From assembly GCA_035533095.1 (NCBI GenBank), contig DATLUM010000056.1, positions 1 through 64,000 of the forward strand: DNA of 64,000 bases, read 5' to 3'. Below the pieces are notes generated by a model. The model was given only the letters and a program-made list of their open reading frames with translations. It was not told the origin of the DNA and made no database searches. Position numbers and translations under genes: made by a program. The number at the start of each line of letters is the position of its first letter. Within the stretch, counting starts at the first letter, position 1. Positions 1-9,049 of this stretch are shown piece by piece. The stretch comes from Acidimicrobiales bacterium (GTDB lineage: Bacteria; Actinomycetota; Acidimicrobiia; Acidimicrobiales; Palsa-688).

Positions 1-246
1 TGCTGCTCCTGACGGGCACCAACCAGCCGAGCAACGGGTCGGCTGCCTACCTAGGGTCCCCGGTCCTCAGCCAGTCCTCAATAGGTCCTCAGAACGTCGG
101 CAAACGGCAGTAACCGACGGTCACGGCTGGATAAGGGAAAGTCCTGGTGAGAGGCCCTTTCCAAGCAATAACGGCAGGTCGCGGCCCTGGCCGTAATACT
201 TCCGCTACAAGTAGATCGCGACTGGGCCTGGCCGGTCGCGCGCCGA
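1..246. other. Non-coding left edge, no gene seen
   Basis: I see no credible gene here. Apparent reading frames are antisense shadows of the helicase operon. The stretch lies downstream of that operon. A weak inverted repeat (GGAAAG at 136-141, CTTTCC at 157-162) could be part of a terminator, but it has a long loop and no T tract. Three GTCCTCA repeats are listed separately. Confidence 0.5.
63..91. repeat. Three GTCCTCA repeats at 11-bp spacing
   Basis: GTCCTCA occurs at 63-69, 74-80 and 85-91, so the start-to-start spacing is exactly 11 bp each time. That is about one helical turn, so a protein could read all copies from one face. It may also be chance, since the motif is only 7 bp. Confidence 0.4.
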
Positions 247-516
247 TCAGCCGAGGTCCTCGTCCTCGTCGAGGAGGCCGTTCGCCGCGGCCAGCGCGGT
301 TGCGGCCCTGACCGCCTCCTCGTAGACCGCTGTCAGGTGCCGCTCGACCACCGCTGGGTCCAGGGCGAGCGGTGCCGCGCCGAGCGACCTCACCAGCGCG
401 GCCGGGTCCGGGGTGGGACGGATCCGAACGCCCTCGCTCGCTTCGGGGCTCGACTGTCCCCAGAACTTCTGCTCCGCGAGGCGGCGGCTCGCGGCGGGCC
501 GGCGACGCTTGCTCAT
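247..516 (-). CDS. Small hypothetical protein coupled to SNF2 helicase
   Basis: This encodes 89 residues. The ATG overlaps the helicase stop codon in an ATGA arrangement (513-516), so the two are probably translationally coupled. The N-terminus is very basic (MSKRRRPAASRR), followed by a KFWGQ motif, a proline-rich middle, a helical segment and an acidic tail (LLDEDEDLG). I do not recognise the family. Its place directly after a HelZ-type helicase suggests a partner or accessory role, but nothing in the sequence shows an activity. Confidence 0.7.
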   Translation of the reverse strand: MSKRRRPAASRRLAEQKFWGQSSPEASEGVRIRPTPDPAALVRSLGAAPLALDPAVVERHLTAVYEEAVRAATALAAANGLLDEDEDLG

Positions 517-3500
517 GCTGCCACCTCCTCGCCGCTCTCGTCGGTCGACTCTTCCTCGACCAGCTGGTCCTCGCGCAGACCGAGCACCGAACGCAGTTGC
601 GCCGCGTCGAGATCGCCGAGGCTGCTGCGGGCCGGGAGCACCATGCCGGCGACGCGCCTCTTGCCGGCGACGATCTCCTCCACCCGCTCGTCCACCGTGC
701 CTGGGCACACCAACCGGTGGCACATGACGGTCTTGTCCTGGCCGATCCGCCACGCGCGGTCACGTGCCTGGTCCTCGACGGCGGGGTTCCACCACCGGTC
801 GTAGAGCACGACGTGGTTGGCAGCGGTGAGGTTGAGCCCGGACCCTCCTGCCTTGATCGACAACACCAGGGCTCCGGGCCCGGTGCCTTCCTGGAACTTG
901 GTGATGAGCGAGTCCCTGACCGTACGCGAGAGTCCGCCGTGGTAGCAGCCGATCTTGACACCGGTCCTCTCGCTGAGGTGCGTCGCCATGCGCTCCCCCC
1001 ACCTGGCGAAGTGGGTGAAGATGAGGATGCGCTCGCCGGCGGCGAACACGTCGTGCACGAGTTCTTCGAGCCGGGCGAGCTTGCCGCTGCGCGCGACAAG
1101 GGTGTCCTGCTCGTCCTCCGCGCCGAGGTAGGCCGCCGGGTGGTCGCAGATCTGCTTGAGGGCGGTGATCGCCGCGAGCACCTGGCCCTTTCTCGCGTTC
1201 GAGTCCCCGTCGAGCCCGCCGGCAATGAGCCTGTCGATGACGGCCTGGTAGAGACCGATCTGCTCGGCAGTCATCGAGCAGTGGTCGAGCTTGTCAACCT
1301 TGTCCGGAAGCTCCGCGGCGATCTCCGGCTCGTTCTTGGTGCGGCGGAAGATCAACAGACCGTTCAGAGCGCGCAGCGCGTTCTCCTCGGAGGCTCGTGC
1401 CGCTGATCCCGCCTGAGGGACGGGTGCGACACTCGCATCAGTGTTGCGAGACAGCTTCTCGATGAACGCGTTGCGCGGGCCAACCAACCCGGGATTGGTG
1501 AAATCGAGAATGGCCCAGAGGTCGCCCAGCCCGTTCTCCACCGGGGTCCCGGTGAGGGCGATTCGCGAATGGGCCTGCAGCCGCCGGAGCTCGCGCGCGG
1601 TCTCGCTTTGGTGGTTCTTGATTACTTGTGCCTCGTCCACGACGACACGGCGCCACGTGATCGCCGACAGCGCGTCGATGTCGCGCACGGCGGTCGCGTA
1701 AGTCGTCAGAACCACGTCGGATGTCGCGGCGAGCCTGCCGATCGACTCGCCTTCGGCTCGGCGCGGGCCGTGGTGCATGGACACCTTCAGTCCGCGGGTG
1801 AACCTCGCCGCCTCCTCCGCCCAGTTGCCGAGAACCGCGGGCGGGCAGATGACGAGTGTGGGGCCGTGCCCGTGATCGACGAGCAGATGCGCGAGGAGAG
1901 TGGGCGTCTTGCCGAGGCCCATGTCCATCGCGAGGCACCCGCCCAGACCCGCACGGTCCAGGAACCCGAGCCAACTCGCAGCCTCCGCCTGGTAGCTGCG
2001 GAGCTGGCCGTTGAAACCGTCGGGCGTGTCTATCGGCGCCGGCGCGTGGGTCGTGGCACCGCGCAGAAGGTCCGCCGCCCAGCCGCTTCCGTCGACCCTG
2101 ACCGCACCGCCGAGCGCGGTGCCCTCGAGACCTATGGCCTGGCGGATCACCGCCGCACCGGAAAGCTGGGTGATCGACGAGCGTTCGGCCAAGGCAGCAG
2201 CAGCAGCAGCAAGGTCGGCACGATCGATGTGAACCCATCGACCTCGTACCTTCACGAGCGGCTGCGCCTCACGGGCCAGTGCTGCGATCCCCGCTGCGTC
2301 TAGTTCCACGTCGTCGAAGAACACGGACCAGCGCACGTTGGCAAGCTGCTGCACGCCGACCTGCGACGGTCCTCCGATCGCGTCGGCGTAGAGACGCAGC
2401 TGCGGGCTCGGCCGGCGAGCCGAGACCTTGGGGAGCATCACATCGAAGCCGGCGGGGCCGAGGGCCTGGCCGATGTTGAACATGAGCTCCACCGCCTCGT
2501 CGCCGTCGAGCACGACCTGCCCGCGTCTCGTCGACGGGCGACGCAGCGCGGGGATGAGGCGCTCGAGCCGGCGCAGCTGGGCTTCGACCTGCTGCGACTT
2601 GGTACCGGACGCAACGACCAGAGCGTGTTCCACCGGCATCGGGTGCTTGTCCACGCCCGTCGCTTCGACGGACAGCTGCCACCCGCCGTCGAATTCCGGT
2701 GGGTCGAGCCTTACGAGCAGACCGACGCGGTGATTCGCGGTGACTGGTGCCGCCCATCGCTTGAGGTCCTCGCCGACTCTCGACGCCGGCTCGGCGTCGG
2801 CGACGAACGGTCGACCGTCCAGACCCGAGAGCACGGCCTCCGCTATCTCGGCACGAGTCCGGGAATGCGGGGCTGCAGCCGGAGCGACCAGCCGTCCCGC
2901 CCCGGCCCTCGAAACGGCGTCGACGACCGCGGCGAGCAGCGAACGACACACGGCATCCGACTGCAATCCCGTCTGCACCGCACCGACCGCGCCCGGCATT
3001 CGGGTCACGAGCCCGTGGAGGCGTTCGCGGGAGATCAGGGCCGGAACCCAGCGGACGCGGTGACGCGACCCGGTCGGCTTCGTAGCGGACGCACCTCCCG
3101 ACGACGTGCCTCTGATCACCGGAACCATGCGGCCTTGTGCGACCAGCTCGGTACCCCAGAGGGCGACCTCGCCCATCCAGCGGAGGCTCGGTGCGACACC
3201 CTCCCGCACGTCTCCCCCGCCGATGCCCACGAGCCACCCGAGGGTCTGCGACAGCGGCGCCGATAGGGCGTCGCACTGCCCGCCGGGGGTCGCGACGGAG
3301 GCGTGGCGCTCCCAGCCGATACCCGCTGCGTCGGCCTTCGCGAGGAGCTCGTCGAGGTCGTCCGGTCCGGGAACCGCGCCGGGACCGCCGGCCCACACGA
3401 CCACGCGTCCCTCGCCCCAGGAAGCCTGGAGCAGGCAGGACCCCGGCTCGGACTCCTCGGGGGCAGCGCCGTCCGCGCTCGCGGCGGTCTCGGCGCCGGC

Positions 3501-3827
3501 TGCACTGTTGTGGTGGGGTCCGGCACCGTTGCCGCCCGCGGGCCCGAGAGCGGGGAGGTCGATGGTGTCCCCGGCGACCCGCAGCAAGGCGGCTGACAGT
3601 CGCTGCCGCTCCTCGTCGAGGTCGGAAAGGACCTGCTGACGTTCCTCTCCGGCGATCGAGGCGGCCGCGCGGAGCGCGTCGTCGGTCTCGTGGATCAGGA
3701 GTCGCAAGGCCGCGGCCCAACGGAGGGGATCGGCTCCGAGCGCGACGCGCTCAGCGTCGGAGGCCCACCCTCCGGCGTCGGCAGCAACCGCTGCTTCCCA
3801 GGCGATACGGTCCAGCTTGTTCTCCAC
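513..3827 (-). CDS. helZ: SNF2/HelZ-family DEAD-like helicase
   Basis: This 1104-residue protein is a SWI2/SNF2-type ATPase that would translocate on DNA and remodel protein-DNA complexes. Walker A (DMGLGKT) lies near residue 635, the DEAQ box (VVVDEAQVIKN) near 730, and motif III (ALTGTPVENGLGDLW) follows. The C-terminal RecA lobe carries the SGLNLT and RAWRIGQ motifs near residue 1030. The long N-terminal half matches the layout of bacterial SNF2 proteins such as mycobacterial HelZ, which carry an extra domain there. The start is GTG at 3827, with a purine-rich AAAGAGAG just upstream. The 89-residue gene follows with an overlap. The gene has no evident link to steroid metabolism. Confidence 0.93.
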   Translation of the reverse strand: MENKLDRIAWEAAVAADAGGWASDAERVALGADPLRWAAALRLLIHETDDALRAAASIAGEERQQVLSDLDEERQRLSAALLRVAGDTIDLPALGPAGGNGAGPHHNSAAGAETAASADGAAPEESEPGSCLLQASWGEGRVVVWAGGPGAVPGPDDLDELLAKADAAGIGWERHASVATPGGQCDALSAPLSQTLGWLVGIGGGDVREGVAPSLRWMGEVALWGTELVAQGRMVPVIRGTSSGGASATKPTGSRHRVRWVPALISRERLHGLVTRMPGAVGAVQTGLQSDAVCRSLLAAVVDAVSRAGAGRLVAPAAAPHSRTRAEIAEAVLSGLDGRPFVADAEPASRVGEDLKRWAAPVTANHRVGLLVRLDPPEFDGGWQLSVEATGVDKHPMPVEHALVVASGTKSQQVEAQLRRLERLIPALRRPSTRRGQVVLDGDEAVELMFNIGQALGPAGFDVMLPKVSARRPSPQLRLYADAIGGPSQVGVQQLANVRWSVFFDDVELDAAGIAALAREAQPLVKVRGRWVHIDRADLAAAAAALAERSSITQLSGAAVIRQAIGLEGTALGGAVRVDGSGWAADLLRGATTHAPAPIDTPDGFNGQLRSYQAEAASWLGFLDRAGLGGCLAMDMGLGKTPTLLAHLLVDHGHGPTLVICPPAVLGNWAEEAARFTRGLKVSMHHGPRRAEGESIGRLAATSDVVLTTYATAVRDIDALSAITWRRVVVDEAQVIKNHQSETARELRRLQAHSRIALTGTPVENGLGDLWAILDFTNPGLVGPRNAFIEKLSRNTDASVAPVPQAGSAARASEENALRALNGLLIFRRTKNEPEIAAELPDKVDKLDHCSMTAEQIGLYQAVIDRLIAGGLDGDSNARKGQVLAAITALKQICDHPAAYLGAEDEQDTLVARSGKLARLEELVHDVFAAGERILIFTHFARWGERMATHLSERTGVKIGCYHGGLSRTVRDSLITKFQEGTGPGALVLSIKAGGSGLNLTAANHVVLYDRWWNPAVEDQARDRAWRIGQDKTVMCHRLVCPGTVDERVEEIVAGKRRVAGMVLPARSSLGDLDAAQLRSVLGLREDQLVEEESTDESGEEVAA

Positions 3828-4113
3828 TCTCTTTCTGACGGTGGGACGGACCCAGGACCAGGCTTGCGCTGGACGGGCCGGCCCGCCTTGCAGGCCTGCC
3901 CGGTGGTTCCGATTCCACCAACTGGCCCCGGGCTGGCCCGGGGTCCTACCGGTTTAACCTGCTAGGGCTTCCTTCCATTCCCGGCCCTACTGCTCTACCC
4001 AAATTCCCCTCGGGCTGCGGCCGCCAGCCGCGCGCCCGGAGACTTACGTCGTCCCCTGCGCATACTCACTGTAGCCCCGGCTGGGTCGCGAACGCCAGCA
4101 TCCTCGGGTGCGG
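3828..4113. other. Intergenic region between epimerase and helicase
   Basis: This is 286 bp with no supported gene. Open frames crossing it on the minus strand are shadows of the neighbouring epimerase gene. It must hold the helicase promoter (minus strand) and the end of the side-chain operon arriving from the right. I could not pick out a convincing -10/-35 pair or a strong hairpin. Confidence 0.4.
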
Positions 4114-5019
4114 CTAGCTGGCGACCCGCGCCTCGACCATCCGTCGCATGCCGTCCTTCCAGTGGACCCGGGAGGGCCCGATCAGCTCGTTCATCAGGGT
4201 GACGTCGACGGCCACGCTCGGCAGCGCGAACTCGGTCTCCTCGAAGACGGGTTCGGAGCCGACGAGCTCCCCCAGGTACCGGCACCATTCCTGGACGCTG
4301 ACGACGTCGGGGCCGGCCCAGTTGACCGTGGGTGCGGGCACGTCTGCGATGCCGAGGAGGAGCGGGATCTGGCGGATGATGTCGTCGCTGTGGATGGGCG
4401 AGTACACGCTCTCCTCTCCCGGCAGCACCTGGATCGGCTGACCGGAGAGGATGCACTCGAGGTGGATCGAGGGCCAGGCGATGCACTCACCGAAGGGAAC
4501 GTTGAGCCGGGCGATCACTGTGGGCAGACCATGCAGGCGCGCGCTGAGTCTCGCAACGACCTCCGCCGCGATCTTCGAGATGCTGTATGTCGGCAGCAGA
4601 ACCCTGTGGTTGTCACCGAGAGGATCTGTCTCGCGCATGGGGTGAGGGCCATTCTCCTGGTACACGCCCGTCGAGGAGCAATGCAGGAACGCCTTCGCGT
4701 CCCGGCAGTGGGCCATCAGCAGACCGAGGTTCTCGGCGTTCGACGCGAGCGCGGAGGGGAAGTCGGGGGCGTGGGTGACCGCCAGGTTGATCACGTAGTC
4801 AAGCCCCTGCGGGAGGACCGATAAGTCCGGCTCCGACAGGTCGAGGGCCACGGTCGTGACGCCCGCGCTTTCGAGCGACTTCCTGGCGTTCGCGTCGCGG
4901 AACCTCGCGGCGCCCCACACCTTGCTGTTCTTGGCGAGGTGACGGACGATGGGCGATGCGACCATTCCGGTCGCGCCGACCACAAGGATCTTCTTCCCGT
5001 CGAGGTCCACGCCTGTCAT
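4114..5019 (-). CDS. NAD-dependent epimerase/dehydratase family (extended SDR)
   Basis: This 301-residue protein has an N-terminal Rossmann fold with a GATGMVA nucleotide motif near residue 15, a Ser in LHCSSTGVYQ and the catalytic pair YSISK (Tyr-x-x-x-Lys), typical of extended SDRs. It probably oxidises or reduces a hydroxyl/keto group on a steroid or a side-chain intermediate, given its place at the end of the ChsE4/ChsE5-like pair; the substrate is inference. The ATG at 5019 overlaps the stop of the dehydrogenase upstream (ATGA), which decides the start over a longer in-frame extension. It is last in the minus-strand operon that begins at 7319. Confidence 0.8.
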   Translation of the reverse strand: MTGVDLDGKKILVVGATGMVASPIVRHLAKNSKVWGAARFRDANARKSLESAGVTTVALDLSEPDLSVLPQGLDYVINLAVTHAPDFPSALASNAENLGLLMAHCRDAKAFLHCSSTGVYQENGPHPMRETDPLGDNHRVLLPTYSISKIAAEVVARLSARLHGLPTVIARLNVPFGECIAWPSIHLECILSGQPIQVLPGEESVYSPIHSDDIIRQIPLLLGIADVPAPTVNWAGPDVVSVQEWCRYLGELVGSEPVFEETEFALPSVAVDVTLMNELIGPSRVHWKDGMRRMVEARVAS

Positions 5020-6137
5020 GCCGGCCTCGCTGCCATCATCTCTCCCAAACTGACGAGGCTGGCCGTCGCGCCCCCGAGCGTCAGCTCGAGTTGCTTCGCC
5101 GCGAGGAAGTAGCGGTGGAGCGGGTACGAGCGATCGACTCCGACGCCGCCGTGGATGTGCTGTGCGGCGTGCACAACGCGCTGTCCGCCCTCGGCGGCCC
5201 AGAACTTGGCGATCGCCACCTGCTCGTCGGCCTGCCGGCCGTCCGATAGCCGCCACACAGCCTGGCGGGCGGTGAGCTGGACCGCCTCGGCGTCGATGTA
5301 CGCGTCAGCGGCTCGCTGGCCCACTGCCTGGAAGGTGGCGATCACGCGCCCGAACTGCTGGCGGCTGGCGGCATATGTCGCGGTGAGATCGACCGCGGCC
5401 TTGCATGTACCGGCCATCAGGGAACAAAGACCGGCGGTCGCGCGAGGCAACAGCCACTCCAGGATCTCACGGCCGGCGCCTTGACCGCCGAGGATCCGAT
5501 CGCCGGTGACTGTCACGCCGTCAAAGTCGAACCGGGCTTCGGGGATGCCCGTCGTCGTCTCCAGTCGGGTGAGGCTCACACCCGGCGCGGATGGGTCGAC
5601 TACTAAGATGCTGACCTCCCCCTCGCCTGTCGCGGCCGGCACGAGAACTTCGTCGGCGACAGAGCCAGCCGCCACGCAGATCTTGGTGCCATGGAGGATC
5701 CACCCGGCCCCTTCTCGGTGCGCGGTGGTCAGCGGACGGGTCGGGTCTGTCCCAGCCTCTATCAGCGCGGCAGTGAGGATCTTCTCGCCCGTGCAAAGCG
5801 GCGGAAGAAGCTCGCGCCGGATCTCAGGCGACCCGAACTTCGCGACCGGAAGCCCACCGAGGACCAGCGCGGCCCATAGCGGGACGGGCGCGGCGGCCAG
5901 ACCGGCCTGCTCCAGGAGCATCGCGACCTCGGCGAACCCGTAGCCGCTCCCGCCGTCGGACTCGTCCACCGCGAGACCGAGGAGGTTGGCGTCGGCCAGA
6001 GCGGCCCACAGCGCGCGGTCGAATCCCTCGCCGGCAGCCTGCACCTGCGCTCTGCGTTCATCGGTGAGATGGCCGGTGAAGACCTTCTCCACGGACTCGA
6101 CGACCGCCGCCTGCTCTTCGCTCAACGAAAAGTCCAT
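5016..6137 (-). CDS. fadE27: Acyl-CoA dehydrogenase, FadE27/ChsE5-like subunit
   Basis: This 373-residue acyl-CoA dehydrogenase fold protein closely resembles mycobacterial FadE27 (ChsE5), including the C-terminal HIHGGVGVD and HRYFLAAKQ motifs and the same length. In the known system ChsE4-ChsE5 is an alpha2beta2 flavoenzyme that dehydrogenates steroid side-chain acyl-CoAs during beta-oxidation. Here the partner gene lies 9 bp upstream, the order expected for the heteromer. The gene overlaps the epimerase start by 4 bp. The enzyme is soluble and FAD-dependent. The exact side-chain length it accepts cannot be read from sequence. Confidence 0.9.
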   Translation of the reverse strand: MDFSLSEEQAAVVESVEKVFTGHLTDERRAQVQAAGEGFDRALWAALADANLLGLAVDESDGGSGYGFAEVAMLLEQAGLAAAPVPLWAALVLGGLPVAKFGSPEIRRELLPPLCTGEKILTAALIEAGTDPTRPLTTAHREGAGWILHGTKICVAAGSVADEVLVPAATGEGEVSILVVDPSAPGVSLTRLETTTGIPEARFDFDGVTVTGDRILGGQGAGREILEWLLPRATAGLCSLMAGTCKAAVDLTATYAASRQQFGRVIATFQAVGQRAADAYIDAEAVQLTARQAVWRLSDGRQADEQVAIAKFWAAEGGQRVVHAAQHIHGGVGVDRSYPLHRYFLAAKQLELTLGGATASLVSLGEMMAARPA

Positions 6138-6146
6138 GCTTCACTC

Positions 6147-7319
6147 CTACCTGGACGCCCGGGGGAAGCCGAGGCCGAAAGTCGCGATGAGGTCGCGCTG
6201 GATCTCGTTGGTGCCGCCGCCGAAGGTGAGGATGAGGAGACTGCGGTAGGAGCGCTCGAGGTGGCCGCGCACCGAGTCCGGGGAACCATCGCGCAAGTAG
6301 CCGCGCTCACCGATGATCTCGAACAGGAGCCGGAAGGCCTCGAGGTAGAACTCGGTCCCGAACACCTTGACGCTGGACGCGTCCGCCACGTCGAGCCTTC
6401 CCTGCGTAGCGGTCCAGGCGACCTTCCAGTTCATGAGCCTCAGGAACTCGAGGCGCGCCCTCACGCGAGCCAGGTTCAGTTGTACCCACTGCTGGTCGAT
6501 CACCCGCGACCCGTCTGCGAGCTTGTTCTCCTGTGCCCACTGGTGGACCTCGGCCAGGGTCCTCTCGATGATCCCGGGCGAGCAGAGCGTCACCCGCTCG
6601 TGGTTGAGCTGGTTGGTGATCAGGGTCCAGCCGTTGTTCTCGCCTCCCACGAGAGCGCTGGCGGGGACCCTGACGTCGTCGAAGTAGGTCTGGTTGATGT
6701 CGTGCTCGCTCAGGAGGTGCATCGGCGTCAACGAGATCCCCGGCGTGTCCATCGGCACCGCGAAGATCGATATCCCCTTGTGCTTCTTGGCCTCGGGGTC
6801 GGTGCGTGCAGCAAGCCAGATGTAGTCCGCGCCGCCGGCGAGGCTGGTGAATACCTTCTGGCCGTTGATGACGTACTCCTCGCCGTCGCGCACGGCCGAG
6901 GTCACCAGAGCCGCGAGATCGGTCCCTGCGCCCGGCTCGGTGTAGCCGATGCAGAAGTGGATCTCGCCTTTGAGGATCTTGGGCAGGAAGTGCGCCTTCT
7001 GCTCGTCGGTCCCGAAGTTCATGATCGTCGGGCCGACGGTGTTGATGGTCAGCATCGGTACCGGGGCGCCGGCGCGCATCGACTCGTCGAAGAAGACGAA
7101 CTGCTCGATTGCCGACCGGCCCTGGCCGCCGTACTGCGTCGGCCAGCCGATCCCGAGCCATCCGTCCTCGCCCATCTGGCGAACGACCCGGCGTAGCGCC
7201 GGGCCGACGCCGTGGCTGGCTGCGAGTTCGGCCTCGACCTCAGGCGTCAGCAGCCGTTCGTAGTAGGAGCGGAGCTCGCGCCTGAGGCTCTCCTGCTCGT
7301 CGGTGTACGCGAGATACAC
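6147..7319 (-). CDS. fadE26: Acyl-CoA dehydrogenase, FadE26/ChsE4-like subunit
   Basis: This 390-residue protein is strongly similar to FadE26 (ChsE4): the N-terminal QESLRRELRSYYERLLTPE, the segment WPTQYGGQGRSA, the FAD/substrate motif YTEPGAGTDLA and the C-terminal LTFGGGTNEIQRD. It would form the ChsE4-ChsE5-type heterotetramer with the next gene and introduce a double bond into the sterol side-chain thioester. It is first in its operon. A KstR-type palindrome lies about 30 bp upstream of the ATG, so repression by the KstR-like protein encoded nearby is likely. A FadD19-like ligase is transcribed divergently from the same region. Confidence 0.92.
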   Translation of the reverse strand: MYLAYTDEQESLRRELRSYYERLLTPEVEAELAASHGVGPALRRVVRQMGEDGWLGIGWPTQYGGQGRSAIEQFVFFDESMRAGAPVPMLTINTVGPTIMNFGTDEQKAHFLPKILKGEIHFCIGYTEPGAGTDLAALVTSAVRDGEEYVINGQKVFTSLAGGADYIWLAARTDPEAKKHKGISIFAVPMDTPGISLTPMHLLSEHDINQTYFDDVRVPASALVGGENNGWTLITNQLNHERVTLCSPGIIERTLAEVHQWAQENKLADGSRVIDQQWVQLNLARVRARLEFLRLMNWKVAWTATQGRLDVADASSVKVFGTEFYLEAFRLLFEIIGERGYLRDGSPDSVRGHLERSYRSLLILTFGGGTNEIQRDLIATFGLGFPRASR

Positions 7320-7346
7320 GGCAACCCTCCCTCCGGCGAAACCATA

Positions 7347-7362
7347 TAAGAACGCGTTCTAG
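7347..7362. promoter_or_regulatory. KstR-type operator between fadE26 and fadD19
   Basis: The perfect 12-bp palindrome AGAACGCGTTCT occupies 7349-7360 and fits the published KstR motif TnnAACnnGTTnnA except for the leftmost T (an A here). It sits in the divergent promoter region of two side-chain genes. A further half-site (CGTTCTA, 7428-7434) lies just before the ligase start. A KstR-like repressor gene is about 1.7 kb away. Confidence 0.78.
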
Positions 7363-7435
7363 TTCGCCAGTCCCGCGGCTGCCTCCCGCTGGTCGGGACC
7401 CTCAGGGTTGTGGCCGAATCCGAATTTCGTTCTAC

Positions 7436-9049
7436 TTGTGGGCAGTGGAGGCGAACCTGGCTGATCTGTTCGAGTTCGCGGTCGACCATTTCGGGGACCG
7501 CGAGTACATCGTCGCCGAGGGCAAGCGGCGGACTTACGCGGAGATGGAGGCCAGGGCCAACCGCCTGGCGCATTATCTGGCGGAGCAAGGGGTGGGGCCG
7601 GGCGACCACGTGGGCATCTACGCGCTGAACTCGGTCGAGTGGGTCGAGGCCCTGTGGGCGATCTTCAAGCTTCGCGCCGTGTGGATCAACATCAACTACC
7701 GGTACGTGGCGGACGAGCTGCGTTACATCTTCACGAACGCCGACCTCGTCGGGCTGATCCACGCCCGCGAGTTCTGCCCGCGCGTCGCGGAGGTGGAGGA
7801 CGTCCTCGGCGGTTTGCGCTTCACCTTGGTGATCGAGGACGGCTCCGGCCATCAGGACGTGCGCTCCGACGCTGTCGACTACGAGAAGGCACTCGCGTCG
7901 CAGTCACCCGATCGCGACTTCGATGCGCGCTCGGGCGACGATCGGTACATCCTCTACACGGGCGGCACAACCGGGATGCCGAAGGGTGTCGTCTGGCGCC
8001 AAGAAGACGTCTTCTACGCCCTGGGTGGCGGCATCAATGCCATGACCAACGAGCGCGTCGCCGACCCGGGCGACCTGACCCGCAATGCGGCGGCCGGGTC
8101 TCCTCTCACGTTCTTGCCGGTCGCGCCTCTCATGCACGGAGCGAGCCAGTGGGGCGTGATGGGCCAGAGCTTCTCGGGCAACAAGATCGTGCTCGTGGCT
8201 CGTTTCGACGCCAAACGGGTCTGGCGCCTGGTGGAGCAGGAGAGAGTGAACTCGTTGTTCATCACCGGCGACGCGATGGGCCGTCCACTCGTCGAGGCAC
8301 TCGACGAGCCAGGCGCTTCGTATGACACCTCGTCGTTGGTGTCGATCAGCTCGACGGCGGCTGTCTTCTCGCCCTCGGTGAAGGAAGACTTCTTCCACCA
8401 CTTCCCCAACCTCTACATGACCGACTCGATCGGCAGCTCCGAGGGCGGGGCGAACGGTGTGTCCTTTGTGACCCCGGGCAGCACAGCCATGAAGGGCGGT
8501 CCGACGGTTAAGAGCCTCCGGGACACGGTCGTGCTGGACGAGAACGGCCGCATCCTCGAACCAGGGTCGGGGGTGATAGGCAAGGTTGCCCGAACCGGGA
8601 ACATCCCGATCGGCTACTACAAGGACCCCGTCAAGACAGCAGAGACCTTCCTGACGATCGACGGGGTGCGCTACGCGGTGCCGGGCGACTTCGCGACTGT
8701 CGAAGCGGATGGGACGCTCACGCTGCTCGGGCGCGGCTCGGTTTCGATCAACTCCGGCGGCGAGAAGATCTTCCCCGAGGAAGTCGAGGCCGCGCTCAAG
8801 GCCCACCCTGCGGTGTTCGACGCCACGGTCGTCGGGGCGCCGGACGAGCGCTGGGGCCAGTGCGTCGCCGCGGTAGTGCAGGTCAGGCCGGGCCAGGACG
8901 TGTCGCTCGAGGAGCTACAGGCCCACTGCAGGACGCGCATCGCCGGCTACAAGATCCCGCGCCAGCTCAACGTGGTCGACGAGATAAGGCGCTCGCCGAG
9001 CGGGAAGCCCGACTATCAGTGGGCAAAGGAAGTCGTCGCCGGGCCCTAG
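7436..9049 (+). CDS. fadD19: Steroid-CoA ligase, FadD19-like
   Basis: This is a 537-residue ANL-superfamily acyl-CoA ligase that activates a steroid side-chain carboxylate by adenylation and then CoA transfer. It matches FadD19 along its length: the P-loop-like YTGGTTGMPKGV, the TDSIGSSEGG segment, GRGSVSINSGGEKIFPEE and the C-terminal RSPSGKPDYQWAKE containing the catalytic Lys. FadD19 acts on C27/C8-side-chain acids, which fits the adjacent CYP125-like oxidase. The start is taken as TTG 7436; GTG 7445 is also possible, and neither has a strong Shine-Dalgarno. A KstR-type palindrome lies upstream. The 3' end overlaps the convergent regulator gene by 4 bp. Confidence 0.92.
   Translation: MWAVEANLADLFEFAVDHFGDREYIVAEGKRRTYAEMEARANRLAHYLAEQGVGPGDHVGIYALNSVEWVEALWAIFKLRAVWININYRYVADELRYIFTNADLVGLIHAREFCPRVAEVEDVLGGLRFTLVIEDGSGHQDVRSDAVDYEKALASQSPDRDFDARSGDDRYILYTGGTTGMPKGVVWRQEDVFYALGGGINAMTNERVADPGDLTRNAAAGSPLTFLPVAPLMHGASQWGVMGQSFSGNKIVLVARFDAKRVWRLVEQERVNSLFITGDAMGRPLVEALDEPGASYDTSSLVSISSTAAVFSPSVKEDFFHHFPNLYMTDSIGSSEGGANGVSFVTPGSTAMKGGPTVKSLRDTVVLDENGRILEPGSGVIGKVARTGNIPIGYYKDPVKTAETFLTIDGVRYAVPGDFATVEADGTLTLLGRGSVSINSGGEKIFPEEVEAALKAHPAVFDATVVGAPDERWGQCVAAVVQVRPGQDVSLEELQAHCRTRIAGYKIPRQLNVVDEIRRSPSGKPDYQWAKEVVAGP

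Noticed and set aside
2190-2212. CAG/GCA trinucleotide run
   Set aside because: It encodes a short Ala stretch inside the SNF2 helicase and needs no special explanation.
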